DNA of 64,000 nucleotides from Ceratothoa steindachneri (GCA_963969495.1 OZ018324.1:45196609-45260608); one strand, 5' to 3'; shown: positions 36,109 to 49,730, counted from the stretch's first letter. The notes: a model not told the origin generated them from the sequence alone. Translations and numbers: made by a program.

Positions 36109-39100
36109 TTTATTCGTACGAAGTCGATGTAAGATTAGTGTTATAATTTTACGAATTCTCACAATTTTAAGCGGTAGCTCTCATATTCACGTTCGTAGGC
36201 TTTTAAAATGGTTTCCTTACCACAAGATTAATCGGTACTTCGCTCGATTAATAATGATACTTTATTTTCTCTGGCCTAACCTTTTAAATTGCTTTGCAAC
36301 ATGAAAATTAGTTTCTCGATGGACTAGTAAAAACCATGAGATATTTTTCTAATGGAGAGAGAAACTACTGACAGCCACTTTTTCAAACGTTGGAACGAGA
36401 TTGACACACTATCTGAAGTCGGTTCTAGTGCGAGCTTAGCCATATCATGTTCTAGTTACTCCGTTCTGAGACCTAACTAAATTATTTTCCTTTTTATCTG
36501 TTCACACTGCTGTAATTCTACGACCGAGGGTTGGAAATATTCCGTATTCAAACTTGCGAGACCTTCTATGGCAGACGCAAGCAGAATATTTTAATACATT
36601 AAGCAACAGCACCACGAGGTTCAAGTTTGCGACACTTCTATTTTTATTCAATCTCATAATAAGGACCGGGAGATATCAGTTGTGCTTTTTGGAAACTGCT
36701 AAGTTGCTGTGCAGAGGGGGAAGTGACGAATAATTTCTGAAGAAATTAGTTCTTTTTCGATACTTTTATGTTCACTTTGTTCATTAAGCACTGTTATATA
36801 ACGAAACAGGGTGTTTTTGCTTGCTTGACCTAATCCCTTCTTAAAAGCAGAAAAGATATTTATTATTATTTCCCATCGAAGGCACCAATTTATATTACAC
36901 GCTAGATTCGTATAATTCGAAATAATAATCTCTCTCTTAGTACAAAATTTGACTTCGGTATAGCCACTGGTCATATTAGTTTGAATAATAAAAAAAATCA
37001 ACAAATACTGCATTAATTTAACAACTAAACACCAATTCCTGACCACATAGAATGTCTAAGAAAATAAGAAAATTAAAGATAAGTAATTAGGGAGGTTTTA
37101 GTGTATGTACATTTAACATTGCTTAAAAATTAGAAACTTTCAAAATTATATTAAACGATTAAATGAGATCAAACCAGATTTAAATAATTTTTATACAGAA
37201 CTATTTCCTTGTGATGCCCAAAAAGAACTTCCGAGAATTTTTAGGACTCTTCTTTAGAAACGGATAAGCAAAGAGAGAATAGATAGCCAAGTGTTTCCTA
37301 GCCTAAACGATTAAAATAGGAAAGGGATAATGTTACGAACAGGCAATAGGATAGGAGGTTGAGATGTGATATATTGAATGGAATCATTTAATTTGGATCC
37401 CAGTAAGGACCACCGATCCTGACATTGCTTAAGGTCTCAAATGATTCCTATCATCTTGGATATTTCTAACTGTGAAGTTTGTGTAACGAGTGATGATTTT
37501 GATCATGTGGAGATGACACATTTTAGAATGCCCTCCCAGCCCCATAAATAAACATTGCAAGTGTAGGATATTTGGCTATTTGATCGAGATAGGGTGGCTG
37601 GTAAAAATGATGTGTGTGGATTTTCGTGATAACAGAGGAGATATGTGTTATCCACAGAGAAAGTGCATTAATTCTCAAGCGTGTGTGCACATAAAGGACG
37701 AGTGCTATGGTAGTAGCAGAGGAGATTTATTGGTGACGGACGTTCTTGATGACATTTGATTGTTAGGATTGTTTTGAAACCAGTTGCAGTATGTTTGAGC
37801 CCCTCTTGTACTTAAACATGGAGGTTGTGAGTGAGAAAAATTGGGTGGCCTATTGAAGGACGTTATCATGGCAGATATGAAGTTTGTGACTAGTATGTAA
37901 ACCATGTATGTGGCCAAGGGTAGGTTCAGTTTCGATTGAAGGTATTCATCTTCTGTTTTTTCACTCCTTTGGTTTTGACACACTCTAAAATGACAGTTTA
38001 TGGGTAAAGTAGAGCGGAAAATAATATTAGTGCATCGCAACCTTGTCTTGTAGAAGTTTTTCTTTTGTCTTTAGATAATTCCATTAAGCAAATGAACCTA
38101 TTGTGGGTTGATAATTTTCATCAAAATAACTATGAACTAGTCCCGAAGTACGTAGAACGCGGACCAATAGGACATTACAAAATATTAACGGTATGTCTCC
38201 GTCGCTCAATGAGTTTTAGCTACATATTTGATCCTCTCCCCCACCCTTCCCAATATTTTGGCTCCCAATTACTTTCGGCAAAATTATCGAAAAAATGTTC
38301 TTAAAAGAAACCCTAATTTTCTTCGAAATTTTTCGTTCAAAGAACCCATTTCAAAATTAATTCACCATAATTGCCTTTTAGGGACATTAGCAGGAGGTGT
38401 TTTAACCAGAGAACCTTTAGATTTTCACTTATAAAACCGAGAGAAAATATTTTTTTCATAAAAGAGTTTTAAAAGACACAACACATTTGTAAGGGAAAGA
38501 AAGATAGAGAGGAATTTGAAACTTTCATGTTTTTCATAGATAAGATTTGATATCTACGTAAAATCACCTTGCATGCGTAGGATAGTTTAAGGCATTAACT
38601 GCAGAAGCATGTTCTCAATAATAGGAAAATTGAAACGTATAAAGGTCAGTATCTGATTTTAGTAATCAAAATATCATGGAAAGTACCTTTTGTACGAAAC
38701 GGCTGTACGTTTTATATAGGTTTATAATCGAAATTAAGGTTAAATTTCCCTGCTGGCAGATGAGTGTTCCTAAGGAAATCTACTGGGTGATAGAAATACC
38801 AGTGACAATATTCTTTCAATCACTTAGTAAAACGGAATCCTTGGGGATGGAGGTTCAACGTCGGAATTAAAAATTTTCACATTCCAGATCCAATGGATTA
38901 TTCTTCATTTCATGCCAGATTTGAAATGAGGAGGTGGCGCTAAAATATAAAGAAGATCAATCAGAAATCAGTAGCTTGGATGAAGAAGGGACAAGGAGGT
39001 GAGGATGGTTCTTATTGGAACTCTTACCATGAGTATGATATATAATCGATATTAAAAGACAAAAGAGATCAAGAGATCGATAATTCATAATTACTTTTTG

Positions 39101-39896
39101 AAATGTTATTTTTTTATTGAATTCGTACCAGTACTACCATGCAAAGAACCAGATTAGCTGTTCCTCCTTGGAAGAGAGGAAAGGGGCATAAATAATTCTT
39201 ATAATGCAATTTGCCAACCACTCATTCGTGGAACCATTAGATGTTCAGTGTAGTGCCACGCATTGCACATTAATGGAGTATGGACTGAAAACAACATTAG
39301 GCTATTCCGTATTATTAAGAGTGATGTGATGTGAGTCGACTAGGGTAGAAATGAAACAGTTTGTGGTACCATGAATGACTATATTCACGATGATTAAGGT
39401 TGATGATCTGCTTGCGCACTGTAGCGGACGGTCTCGGTAACAACCCGTCAAAGAGTTCCGCTCACTCTCTCGTCAAACGCCCGCTGTTTCGGAAGTAGGC
39501 TCAAGCAGATGCAGATACTTATAGTGTTTTGTGTGTATTTATTAATATGTATATATATACCCAACACCCATTTATATAACCTATGATAAAATATACACAG
39601 TATACAATATTCAGCCTAGAGCAATATATTAAAAACGCACATAGTAAATATTGAAAAAAAGAAGGTCTGACCAAAAGTCGCATTCTCTCACTTATTCTGA
39701 TTTATGTCCTTACGACCTTCAAAAGTTTCAATAATTCCATGACCAAGCTTGGGAAGAGCTTAGCAATTATATCATTCAAAAGAGAATTTAAAACAACATA
39801 AGGGTTTAAAATCTCGTTAGAATCCGCCGAATATTTACAAAAAAAAAGCAAAAGGAGGACGGACAAACCGCTCATGACTAAAATTATAGTGTACAA

Positions 39897-39898
<2 letters not shown>
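36109..39898. other. no supported gene
   Basis: The ORFs 36699-37046 and 37705-38040 (115 and 111 codons, minus) and 38065-38434 (plus) were inspected. None shows a motif, composition or context that convinces me. Nothing else is recognised. Confidence 0.45.

Positions 39899-39957
<59 letters not shown>
39899..39957. repeat. (AT)n microsatellite
   Basis: About 29 AT units. Confidence 0.96.
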
Positions 39958-39962
<5 letters not shown>

Positions 39963-42257
39963 ACGGATACCACAAAAAAATCGCTTTACGTAAATCACCA
40001 ATTGGGTGCCCTCCCTATCCAACGATCGGTCAGCAAAAAGAACCACCTTAATCGAGCCGGCTCTTTACCAATGGTTACTAAGTTGCCTCGGGGTATTTTG
40101 GTTTTTGCGCGCATTACGGGGCGGTGCCCTCTCACTCTCAGTGAGTGTGGAGCGAAGAGAAACCAGGGGAATGGGTGGCTGGAGTCTCTAAATTGGGCCA
40201 CATACCGATGGGCTTCAGCTCCACACCTCCCGACTCTTTCCTCTTTTACCTTCGGTGAAGTGCAAAGTCTAGGCGTCACTTTTCTCAAGAGAAGTGAAGC
40301 TCAATTTTCAAAAGAAGTAAAGTTCAATTGTATCCATTTACAGATAGGAAATAATCCATATGCCCCTGTGACATATGGCGATTCACCCTGGAGATTTCAA
40401 ATCTGACATCAGATTAGGCGCTAGGTGGCGCCATCTAGTGGCAGAAGCCTCATTTAGCCATTTACAGGCAATTGTTAGTGATTTGAACCTTGGAAAACGA
40501 ATATAATAACCATCTATCATCTTATCACCAAAAGCCCCAGGTTATTGGAGTGACTTTCCCTCTTGTTCACTTCATAACGAGAGCAGCGAGACCTGAGGAA
40601 ATGAAATGGGGAGAAAATTACCCCTACTTGATTTCTCAAGAATCTTACTGATCCTCCCTCCCTAGCTTATATACATGCCCCATACACACACACACACACA
40701 CAGACACACTTTTTTTTTTACTCATACATACACTTACCTGGCTTGATGTTCCAACTTCCCATATTTATGTGCACATTTAAATATAAGTCTATTATAAGCG
40801 CAATTGTCTCTCTTTATTTCACTACTAAATTCATCTCCTAATAATATCCCTGGGCGAAAGAAATCAGTCTTTGGAGAAAGACAGCGGTCAGGCAATGCTT
40901 CTAGGCAGCTTCATCCTTTATCCTTCACCGAAACCTGAAATAAAAGGTTGGCATTAGAGTAAGCACAGATTAGTTGAGGCGAATCAAAAAACTACTACAG
41001 CACATGCATCAGACTTTTCACCTCACCTTTTGACTGGCAATTAAAGGTTTTGTAGAACTCCGAGCAGTGATTCTCAGCCTTTTATGACCCATGGCTCATT
41101 TTGAGCTTCTTTCAGAATGTCATTTACATCCTTCTCCACCGAGCTCATCAAAAACTTTGAATGAATAAAAATAATAAATTCAAATAAAAGGAATTTTTTT
41201 ATAGATAACAAACTGTCATGTTTATCTTTATTGTTAATCTAATCTGAAATATTCAATTTGGTCATTTAGATATATATACAATTATTTTCAATTAATTGAA
41301 AAGTAAATTTTGAGATGAGGAAGGTCCAGCTAAGTCTCCCCTTCCACCTTACTGTAAAATTATTCTCTGGTTGAGGACGTTTCACCATTGAATGTTTGTA
41401 TAGGAAATACTGAAAGTTCAAAATTGGAAACCTCAGGTATGCGTAAAAACAAAAAAAAAATAGATAGTTGATGTTTTTGAAGTGTGCTTTTTATCATTAT
41501 ATTCTATATATATATATCAAAACAACTATTAGGATTATCCTGTGTCAGGTGATGGAAGATTTCAAGTATATAGGAATGAATGTTTGATATTTTACATATG
41601 TCATGTAAATTGTTTTTAGGCCTCTCTAATTCTAAACTGGTCAGTCTGATAGATTTCTTGGGGTTGTTATGAATTTGCTAACGACTCCGTCACTGAATCG
41701 GTCCCTGACTAAGACACATCCAAATTACTTACATTTCTTTACGAAATTTCTTCTTGTATCCTGGGATATAAAATGCCGTTCTGGATGACGAACATTGAAC
41801 TCACTTTCTATTTACGAGTACATCTGTAGAAAAGCAATAAAGGAGAAGGTAGTTGTTGAACGTAGATATAGTGGTGACAGTGATGGGGATCATACTTAAG
41901 AAAGAAAAATAGATCTCTCTCGTTGCAGAAACACTATGACGTTTTGTGCTAAGGCCGTGAAGTAAATGGCAGATCGAAAAAGAAAAATAACATCAAAACA
42001 GAATTACGACCTGAAGCATTAAACAATACAATAATGAAACTCCGGTTTCTTCTCTGGTTTTAAGATATACTCTGCGAAAATCTTAATCAATTCTAAGAGA
42101 TCTGAGACCAATTTAAGCGACTGAAGAACATAAATATGTTTTAGGCGGAGAGGAGATATTGTGTTTTTTTTATCCAACATATCAGAGTACTAAGCTGGCA
42201 GGAGGCAAAGTTGCGAAAACGCTCTGATGAAAATTCAAAAAACGTCCTAAACTTCGC
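39958..42257. other. no supported gene; short (CA)n at 40681-40709
   Basis: The overlapping ORFs at 39995-40406 on both strands lie in a GC-richer patch without a recognised motif. A (CA)n tract with one GA interruption lies at 40681-40709. The remainder is AT-rich and featureless. Confidence 0.45.
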
Positions 42258-43655
42258 ACAATTTGATTTATTTTAATCTTATAGCCTATCTCTTTGTTAT
42301 TCTTATTCCAACCTGACAGATAATTGGGGCAAGTCTTAGTAGATCGATGTCAACTGATCTGAAATTCTGCAGACTACATGATCACTTCAATTGAAAATGT
42401 CAATATAGATAAGTGTTTTACATGTATGAAAAATTTTGCCCTATTTTTCTAAATATATCTAGCTTTTTTAGTATATAAAAACTAGGTTATGAAAAGGCGA
42501 CATGCGAATCATCCACCAGAAAGCTTATAAGAGAAAGATTAGCGAAAAGGTCGAAAGATAGGATGGAAAACTTCATAAACCAGATATTTACTGAATTCTA
42601 GGAAAATTATAAATAAACAACTGGGTTTATGATTTCCCTGCAACAAAGAGAGCAAGTTATTTACTTGGAGTTTACAAATATGTATGCATAAAAAGTATAC
42701 AACAAATTCACACCGAAGCTAATGGAGATTTAAAATAATTTACTCAATGACGCAGCAGTAGTCAGAGCTCTTACAGAATGAAAAACAACAAAACAGCTGG
42801 ATCAGATGAGATCACGGTGGAGGTGTGGACTGCACTGGAGGTTGCAGAATGTGGACTTGTTGTGGAAGCTCATGTGCATGATAGAGGAGGAGGAAGAGAA
42901 TCCCGCCGAATTCAGGGGGGAGAGTCTGTTGGTACCCATCTTCAAAGGGAAGGGGGATGTACAAGAGTGCGAAAATTATCATGGGAATAAACTGTAATCT
43001 CACACAATGTAAGTCTGGTAGAGGGTTTTGGACGAAAGATTAGGACTTGAGGTAGAGGTGTCCAACAGTTAATTTAGCTTCATGCCTGGGAGAGGAACAA
43101 CAACCCGAGTGTTTATATTGACTCAAATGACGGAAAAGTATAGAGAGAAACCAAATCAATTACATATTGTTTTTATAGATCTGGAGAAGGCGTATGACAG
43201 AATACCAAGTCAAGAACTATGGAGATGCTTGAGAGAAATAAAAGTCCGATTAAAATATGTATGATTGGTGAAGGAAATGTACAGAATTGTCCGAACACGG
43301 GTAAGGAGTGGAATTGGCATGACAGACAGTTTTGGAGTGGAGTTGGGGCTGCATCAGGGACCTGCGTTAAGCCCCTTCCTCTTTAACATTATCTTTGACA
43401 TATTGACTGAGGACGTGCGATTGGGGATACCTTGGGACATGATGTATGCAGATGATGTGGTTTTAGCCAGTGAGTCTAAAGAAGAAGTAGGGGCAAAGGC
43501 TGGAGGAGTTGAGATTAGTACTGGAAAACAGAGAGATGGAGATAAGTAGAACAAAGACAGAATATATAAAGTGTACAGAAGAAGAGCAGGACAAAGGTCA
43601 AAGTACTAGCGTAGATGGTATGGAAAAAAAGAGAGTAGATGCCTTCAAGTATTTG
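42258..43655 (+). pseudogene. RTE-like LINE copy 2 (RT, 3'-truncated)
   Basis: Plus-strand pieces in order: MKNNKTAGSDEITVEVW (42778), LLWKLMCMIEEEEENPAEF with PIFKGKGDVQECENYHG, then SFMPGRGTTTRVFILTQMTE and HIVFIDLEKAYDRIPSQELW (43080-43264), VELGLHQGPALSPFLFNIIF, and MMYADDVVLASES (43439-43480) with the intact YADD catalytic pair. A frameshift follows, and LENREMEISRTKTEYIKC is read in another frame. Homology to copy 1 stops within FKYL at about 43650, so the 3' part is missing. The stop after LREIKVRLKYV (43262) and the frame breaks show that it is dead. It is in inverted orientation to copy 1, 7 kb away. Confidence 0.9.
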
Positions 43656-43999
43656 TGTGTCTTCCTTTTGTGTTTAAATAAATCAATATCAGCTTTGGAA
43701 AAAGGATGAAAAACAAATGGAAACCAAAAATTCAATAAAAAATATAGACATTTTTCACGTGTCTTCTATACAGATCCCAGTGGTAGTAGAGAGCTGTACC
43801 TGAATCAGGCGAAGGTTCAATTACCTCAGACCATTGTACAACAAGAGAAGTCTCCAGCTGCAATAATTTCTTTGACGAATTTTTGTTTCTAAGCACATCT
43901 TAAAATTTAGTCTCTTTTAGTCTAGTTTACCATAAAATCAGTAACAATATTAAGATAAAGTACAAATTAAGGTTACTAGGAGGCATTCCAAAACTAAAG
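43656..43999. other. no supported gene
   Basis: Flank of the truncated LINE; nothing recognised. Confidence 0.5.
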
Positions 44000-44570
44000 A
44001 GTTACTATTTTACTGTATACTTTGTAATAAACCTTAATTGAAAAATATTATCCTCTTTTGATTTTCCCAAAACTGTTGAAATTCTCCCGAGGTTGTGGTT
44101 AGTGTCACTCAAAATAAACGTTGGGGTTATAGGGTTAATTACGATTGAGCGGGAAGTCAATTCAAAATTGGATACAGTTTTTGCTCTTATTCTAGGAGTC
44201 CACCTTGGAACCGTTAGTGTTCTCATCACCCCCTTAGTTACGCTGACTTGCTCTGCTGACTTTATTTTCAGATTCTAACTTTTATATTTCCCTGTCAATA
44301 TCCTCCACACCTTTACCCTCCATCACTGGCGATCGGTAGGCTTCCAACGCCGCACTTGAATTGTGCATAGTGCCATCAAAACTATGATTGAATTATGATC
44401 CGTAGGGAACACAGGACCTGGTTTGACAAACTTGTTCCAGTGAAATTTTCTGCTGGTTAATACTATTTCCGGCTTTGTAGCTGTTCTATCCGTGACGTAG
44501 GTGGGCAACTCCGTCACAGCTCGTACCACTATGCCCATATTTATTAAATGATCAAGGTTCTTTGCCATTT
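44000..44570 (-). pseudogene. Jockey/I-like LINE endonuclease C-terminal fragment
   Basis: The ORF 44323-44568 reads LINMGIVVRAVTELPTYVTD, then TATKPEIVLTSRKF, then VKPGPVFPTDHNSIIVLM. The order PTY, D/E-(I/V)-VLTS, then V-x-P-(S/T)DH-PI is the end of an APE-type LINE endonuclease, and PTDH carries the catalytic Asp-His pair. The expected SxLD is KPEIVL, so one conserved Asp is Glu. The ORF 44005-44229 on the same strand could be the start of the linker to the RT, but it is unproven. Confidence 0.6.
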
Positions 44571-45249
44571 GGTTCTTAAAAGTAAATTGATTAAATATGT
44601 TTGAACATTACCGTAAGAAACCGGACTAATTAACTAACTCAAAAATTATATGGATATATTGATGTTTAAAAATATTTTGAACATTATTGTAAGGAAACGG
44701 ACCCATCAACTAACATAGAACTGCATTTGTCGCTTGGATTGTTCTCTTGCATACTCGTGTATCAGTACGGTCAAATTTTTAAAAAATTTGGACTGGATTT
44801 CATTCGAATAAAGTTGATTGTTTACCGGTTTGTTCTGCATGACCGGATATTCCACCAGCAGTGATACGTTCATAAGTGGCTATTTTCTACTTGACTGGCC
44901 TTGTTGGAGGCTAGTGAAAGGAAAGGAAGAAGGAATCCTCTGCGCTGAATTAAGGTTAAGTTTTATTTTGTTTATTGGACATTTTCCTCCTTCTCCACAT
45001 ACCATTCTTCCTTATTTTGATAACGGATTCTTAAATCTACATACCTACCCAGTTACAATCACTTACCAACTCGGGTAGCCACCAGATTTCCTCCCAAATT
45101 ACGCCCTTGGGTGAAATGGTAGAAAGATGAGGGAGACGCGGCGTATTGCCCTGAGGATCTTACCAGGACCGAAAAACCGGACAGGGGCAAGGTCTTCGAG
45201 AAACTTTACGGCGAGCTCAATATTACCTTCGTACGGCTAATTCATTTGT
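44571..45249. other. no supported gene
   Basis: No motif-bearing ORF; AT-rich with short unsupported ORFs. Confidence 0.45.
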
Positions 45250-47400
45250 CAAATGGCTAAGCCGTTTTCTGTGCGAGGCAGGCAGACATCGAAGCCTTCT
45301 CCTCCCCTCGTGCCTAAGACACCCTCCGAAAAATTTATCTCATACCTCAGACACCGCCACAAATACGCACACATAGAAGTGTAATCTTCTGACCCCTCAA
45401 CTCTAGGGTTGGAAGATATTCGATTCACCAAATCACCGACGAGATTCTTCGGAATCATAAATGGGCAAAAGTAGCCGAAGTAATCAAATTTAAGGATTAA
45501 ACCAACGTTTTTGAAGTTGTCTCCACCGAAACCACAATGGCGTTAAGGCAAAAGAAATCAGCCTTCTCCTCTTTAATGTCAGCATCTGCCCAAACTCTAC
45601 ACTCACAATTTGTTCTGTGTGCGCCGGGCAGACCATTTTTGACCCGACTGTAAAAGTTCGTTCAAGAAATGCCTCAATTGTGGCAGGCCCACAATGACCT
45701 GTCCAACAAATGAGGAAAAAGTACAGAAAACAAAAGACAACAGCAAAAAAGAGGAGGAAAGAAAGGCTAAAGCCACCTACGCGAAAGTTACCAAAGTCAC
45801 ACTCAAAGAGAGAAGTGTTGCCACTAAACCTACGTACCTGCAAATCGAAAACGAAAAATCGACAAAAATAATGTTATGCATATATTATGCACACATTGCT
45901 AACTTGACTAAGCCTGGCACCTTCATGAAGGAACTAAACACCATGCTCGTGAATAACAGCATGAAAAATTGTGGTTCACAGAAAACCCTCCGTCATACGA
46001 AGTTCTTCGAGTGAATCTCCACCGCAAACCGAGAAGAGCAGCCAAAAAGCTCTGGACATGAGTAATGCCCTTTCACGCTATCCTCGATTGCAAGCTATTG
46101 CTTCTTGGCAGAAGGCACATACGTAATAACAGACACACACAACTACCCAAACAGAAGCACAAGTACAGCGGAAGGAAGTTGCTGCTGAAAATAGGAGGAA
46201 AGAAAGGCTAAAGCCACCTACGCGAAGGTTACCAAAGCCACACTCGAAGGAAGTAGTGTTGCCACTCAACCTACGTACCTGCAAATGGAAAACGAAAAAT
46301 CGAAAAAAACAATGTTATGCATATATTATGCATACATTGATAACTTGACCACGCCCGGCACCTTTACAAAGGAACTGAACACCATGCTCGTGAATAACAG
46401 CAGGGAAAAATGTGGTTCACAGAAAACCGTCCGTCATACGAATTTCTTCGAGTGATCTCTAACCGCAAACCAAGAAGAGCAGCCAAAAAAGCTCTGGACA
46501 CGAGTAATGCCCTTCTACGCTATCCTAGATTGCGAGCAATTGCTTACCGGCAAAAGGCACATACGTAATTACAGACACACACAACTACCCAAACAGAAGC
46601 ACAAGTCCAGCGGAAGGAAGTTGCTGCTGTAAGGCCTAAGAAGGTGGAGCATTCGCCCGCCCCCCAAAGGCCTCACTGTCACGTAGACCGAGTAGGTCAT
46701 CGTCTTAAAAGAATCGAGCTTCTAGGTATCTGTACTACTATGTACAACTATGACGTTATTTGTGATAGACAGAATTGAGGCACCAAGGAGAGTTGGTTTG
46801 AGGAGTAGCCCACAGTTTAACTCAGCGTCAGAGACACCCGAGCCAGGGGCATGACTATAACTTACGTGAAAGTATGTGGGGGCCCAATCCCACTCCTCCA
46901 TCCCAGGAACTCAGCCACACAGTAGAGGGAAGCAACACCCGTTTTTATGTATGTCAGCTGCAGTTCTGATACTAAACCCACGAGGGGCGGTACCCCTGGT
47001 TAGCGATGGTTGATCCGCGCTAACCAATAAAAATTCGCTATACAATCACAACTCGTAAGGGTCCCCATTTTGCAGTTTACGTTCATGGATGCTGAGTTAC
47101 GAAGAAGAGGTAGTTACTCCAAACGAGCATAGAGTACCACCCAAGTTACCACAACCAACGATTAGAGAGCATAAGATTATTGCCCCAAAGAGCCACTCTC
47201 TCGAAGAGATGGCCCAGGATAACACGAACAGAACCCCCCTGCGGGCAATCGACGGACAATCCAAGCCCAGAGGAGAAAAAGTATTCGAGGTTGTTTAGGA
47301 CAAATTAATTATAGCCATGGTAAGATTACTACTGGAGGTGGCCTCGTGATTCGTTGCTATCTGTGAGAAGGAGAAGGACATTGAGTTAGGGAAAAATGTG
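45250..47400 (+). pseudogene. Jockey-like LINE ORF1 (gag) with internal tandem duplication
   Basis: Plus-strand reading in several frames: KPFSVRGRQTSKPSPPLVPK (45255), a basic tract FFGIINGQKVAEVIKFKD-like, then DCKSSFKKCLNCGRPTMTCP (45650-45710), a zinc-knuckle-like Cys cluster of LINE gag. A Lys/Glu-rich tract KKEEERKAKATYAKVTKV follows (45694-46014). The stretch 45752-46192 is duplicated as 46193-46631. At 47089-47298 the ORF ends SKPRGEKVFEVV, followed after a stop by KLIIAMVRLLLEVA, similar to the helical end of Jockey-type gag. Stops and frameshifts occur throughout. Clade assignment is by pattern only. Confidence 0.5.
45752..46631 (+). repeat. direct tandem duplication, 441 bp unit, two copies
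   Basis: Unit 1 starts at 45752 and unit 2 at 46193, both with AGGAGGAAAGAAAGGCTAAA. ATGTTATGCATATATTATGC lies at 45871 and 46312. Both end with GGAAGGAAGTTGCTGCTG (to 46188 and 46630). The offset is 441-442 bp with one indel, and I judge identity above 90%. The first copy keeps a longer open frame than the second. Confidence 0.93.
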
Positions 47401-48103
47401 TGGAAGGAGAGATAGAGAAAGATTGCCAGCCCCCTTTCCTCCCTATCCGGTAACTATGAGATGACCGAGGGGGATGGAAAGAAATCCAACTCCGAAGCCT
47501 GTCTTCTTCTATCTCTAGTCTTGTCACACTACTGGAAAGGGGATAAGGAGTGGAAGAGGAAGAGGGAAAGTTAGAGATAGCAAAGTTTGAAATAGCGTAG
47601 TAGACTTGAAAGAGACGAGGTTGGTAGGTCAGACTACACTTTACGTGTAATCCGAACGACGGTGTGTATCAAATCATTTAACTATTCATTCTTACCATAT
47701 TGCCCCTGTCCCAATATTCTGTGTTTAGCCTTTTAGGTGTGAAGCAGACAAGAAAGAATGTAGAGAGAAGAATGAGGAAGTAGTAATTTTGCATTTGAAT
47801 GTTAAGTTACATGGAGGTCAAGCTAATATCTGTCCTTTTAGAATGTCCAGTTTAGAAATACGATAGCTTAAGCTGCTGTATGCCTGAGATTCAGGCTAAT
47901 CTTTCTTTGTGTTGCTGTTAGGCGTTCAAACCGTTTTTATAGTTTTTATATTACCATTACAGATAAGGTTTTTATCCTTGCTATTACTCTTGTTTTAGTT
48001 TTCCTTCTTAATTTTTATTTTTCTTTCTTCCCTCATTCCTTTCCTTTCCTCTTCTCACTTTAAAGTTATCCAATTATTAATTACTCTCTCCTTAACTCTG
48101 TGG
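47401..48103. other. no supported gene
   Basis: A purine-rich stretch at 47400-47600 is followed by AT-rich DNA; no motif recognised. Confidence 0.45.
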
Positions 48104-49730
48104 TTAGCCCATAAAATTTTCATTCTCTCCTTGATCATACCTAGTTGTATAGGTGGGGAAGAGGCTATGTGCTCTCCCCTCTTCTCTTTGGGTGATTAAA
48201 TTCTTGATTCCCTCTCCTATTCCTTGCTGTATTTGTTGAATTAGCTGCTTTGCTCTTCTTTTTAGTATCTTGTCAATTGGTTTCATCTTTACTTCTCTAT
48301 TTAAGTCTTTTTGTCTTCTATTGTCTCTTTTTCTTTTGCAGGTGATGATTAATGCTGCTAGGATTTGAATTCTCTGTAGTTTCATCATTCTTCTCTTTGA
48401 AATGGTGTACATAGGTATCAATGGGTATACCATTGCTGACTAGATGATCGCTTGATATATTTTCTTGTTTCTCCGGATAAGGGACTTGAGCCTATACAAT
48501 AGTCTCATTGGCTTAGCTAGCGTACTCATATCTCTGTCCTTCAACGTGTATGTCTCTGAGTTACCTCCTATAAATTGGCACTATTTTGAACTTATTTCCG
48601 TTAGTGCTTATTTTCCATTTTCATTCGTACACAATAATCCTCCATATTTCCTCTATTGTTAATCTTGCCTGCATTTCTGGGTTCCTGTAGGGGCAGACGA
48701 CATTTGTGTGATGTAATTGGTGAAATGCATGTTGAGGCATACATATGTAATTGGTGGTGGAATGTCTGAAGTATACACTAAGTATAGTGATGCTTCGAAT
48801 GCTTTCGAATGCTTTCGAAACGTTCCTGCAAATGGTGTCAATGCTTGCCTTCTCATTTTCGCTTTAGCTATTTTTTTCGGTAATGACCGTGAGTGCCATT
48901 TCCGTGTTTCTCTTTTTTTTCTGAATCCAAATTGAAACTTATTCAGTAAATTGTTTTCTTCCAGGTTCTTACTTAGTCTTTTGTTTATAATATTCTCAAA
49001 CACTTTCTTGATGAAGTCGGGAAGGTGGTTCTCCTTCCTTAGGGATAAAGATTATCTTGGCGACCTTTAATTCCTTCGGCAAGTATCCGTTGTTCAGGCT
49101 GGCGTTAAAAACAAAAGTAATACCCTATAGTATACTTTCAGGTATTTCTTCGTAGCGCTTCTAGTGATTCCAGATCTTCCTGGTGCCTTATGTTTAAACT
49201 GCGAAATAGTATTCTTGACCTCTTGCACTGTGATCTTTGCGTCGTTACCTTCAAGGGTGTCTCTCTTTACATCTACAGTTGGATGAGGTTGAATTTCCTC
49301 TTCATCTTTGTTAGCGCCGCAATGTTGTCTCGTTCAAAATCTGTGTCGAATTCTTCATTTTCTTCTTCGCTTATGCAAATAATTCTCTTCCAGTTGTCCT
49401 TGAATTATGTTCCTATCATGGCTTGGTCTTTTATTTTATTTCCTTAGTTGTATTTGATTACCAGTTTCCTTGCTCCTGCTTTGCCTTTTATCTGTTTTAC
49501 CTTTTTCCCAAATTCCTTCACTGGTGCATCATTTTCGAATTTCTGGATAGTTTCATTCTAGTGTTCTTTTAGTTTTTCTATAACTTCCATATTTAGTTTC
49601 CTTTTAGTCCTTCTCAACTCGGCATATAGCTCCCTCGTTGGTCCATTCCTTTTTATTTCCTCTGATATTTCTTTCAGCCGTCTGTATTTCTGTACTATTC
49701 CGGGTGTCCATGTGAAAGTCTTGATAGTCT
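48104..49730 (-). pseudogene. Jockey-like LINE ORF2, reverse transcriptase, internally deleted
   Basis: Minus-strand order: IVQKYRRLKEISEEIKRNGP and LRRTKRKLNMEVIEKLKE (49560-49715), the linker after the endonuclease; ITVQEVKNTISQFKHKAPGR (about 49200), the KAPG motif of the fingers; IINKRLSKNLEENNLLNKFQ and FGFRKKRET (48920-49003), the QFGF motif. A deletion then joins this to SLYLVYTSDIPPP (48760-48790), which in intact elements follows the palm. The YADD box region is only reflected in NYITQMSS, so the catalytic Asp pair is lost. At 48104-48433, ISKRRMMKLQRIQILAALII and the end of the C-terminal tail remain. Frames are broken repeatedly; it is dead. Confidence 0.82.

Noticed and set aside
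36699..38040. Two 111-115 codon minus ORFs as host exons
   Set aside because: No recognised domain, splice-site context or repeat relationship; length is compatible with chance in 64 kb.
48797..48825. PLE-like end suggested by TTTCGAAACGTTCC
   Set aside because: The word lies within the LINE ORF2 reading (FRKHSKAFE on the minus strand) and no PLE sequence surrounds it.
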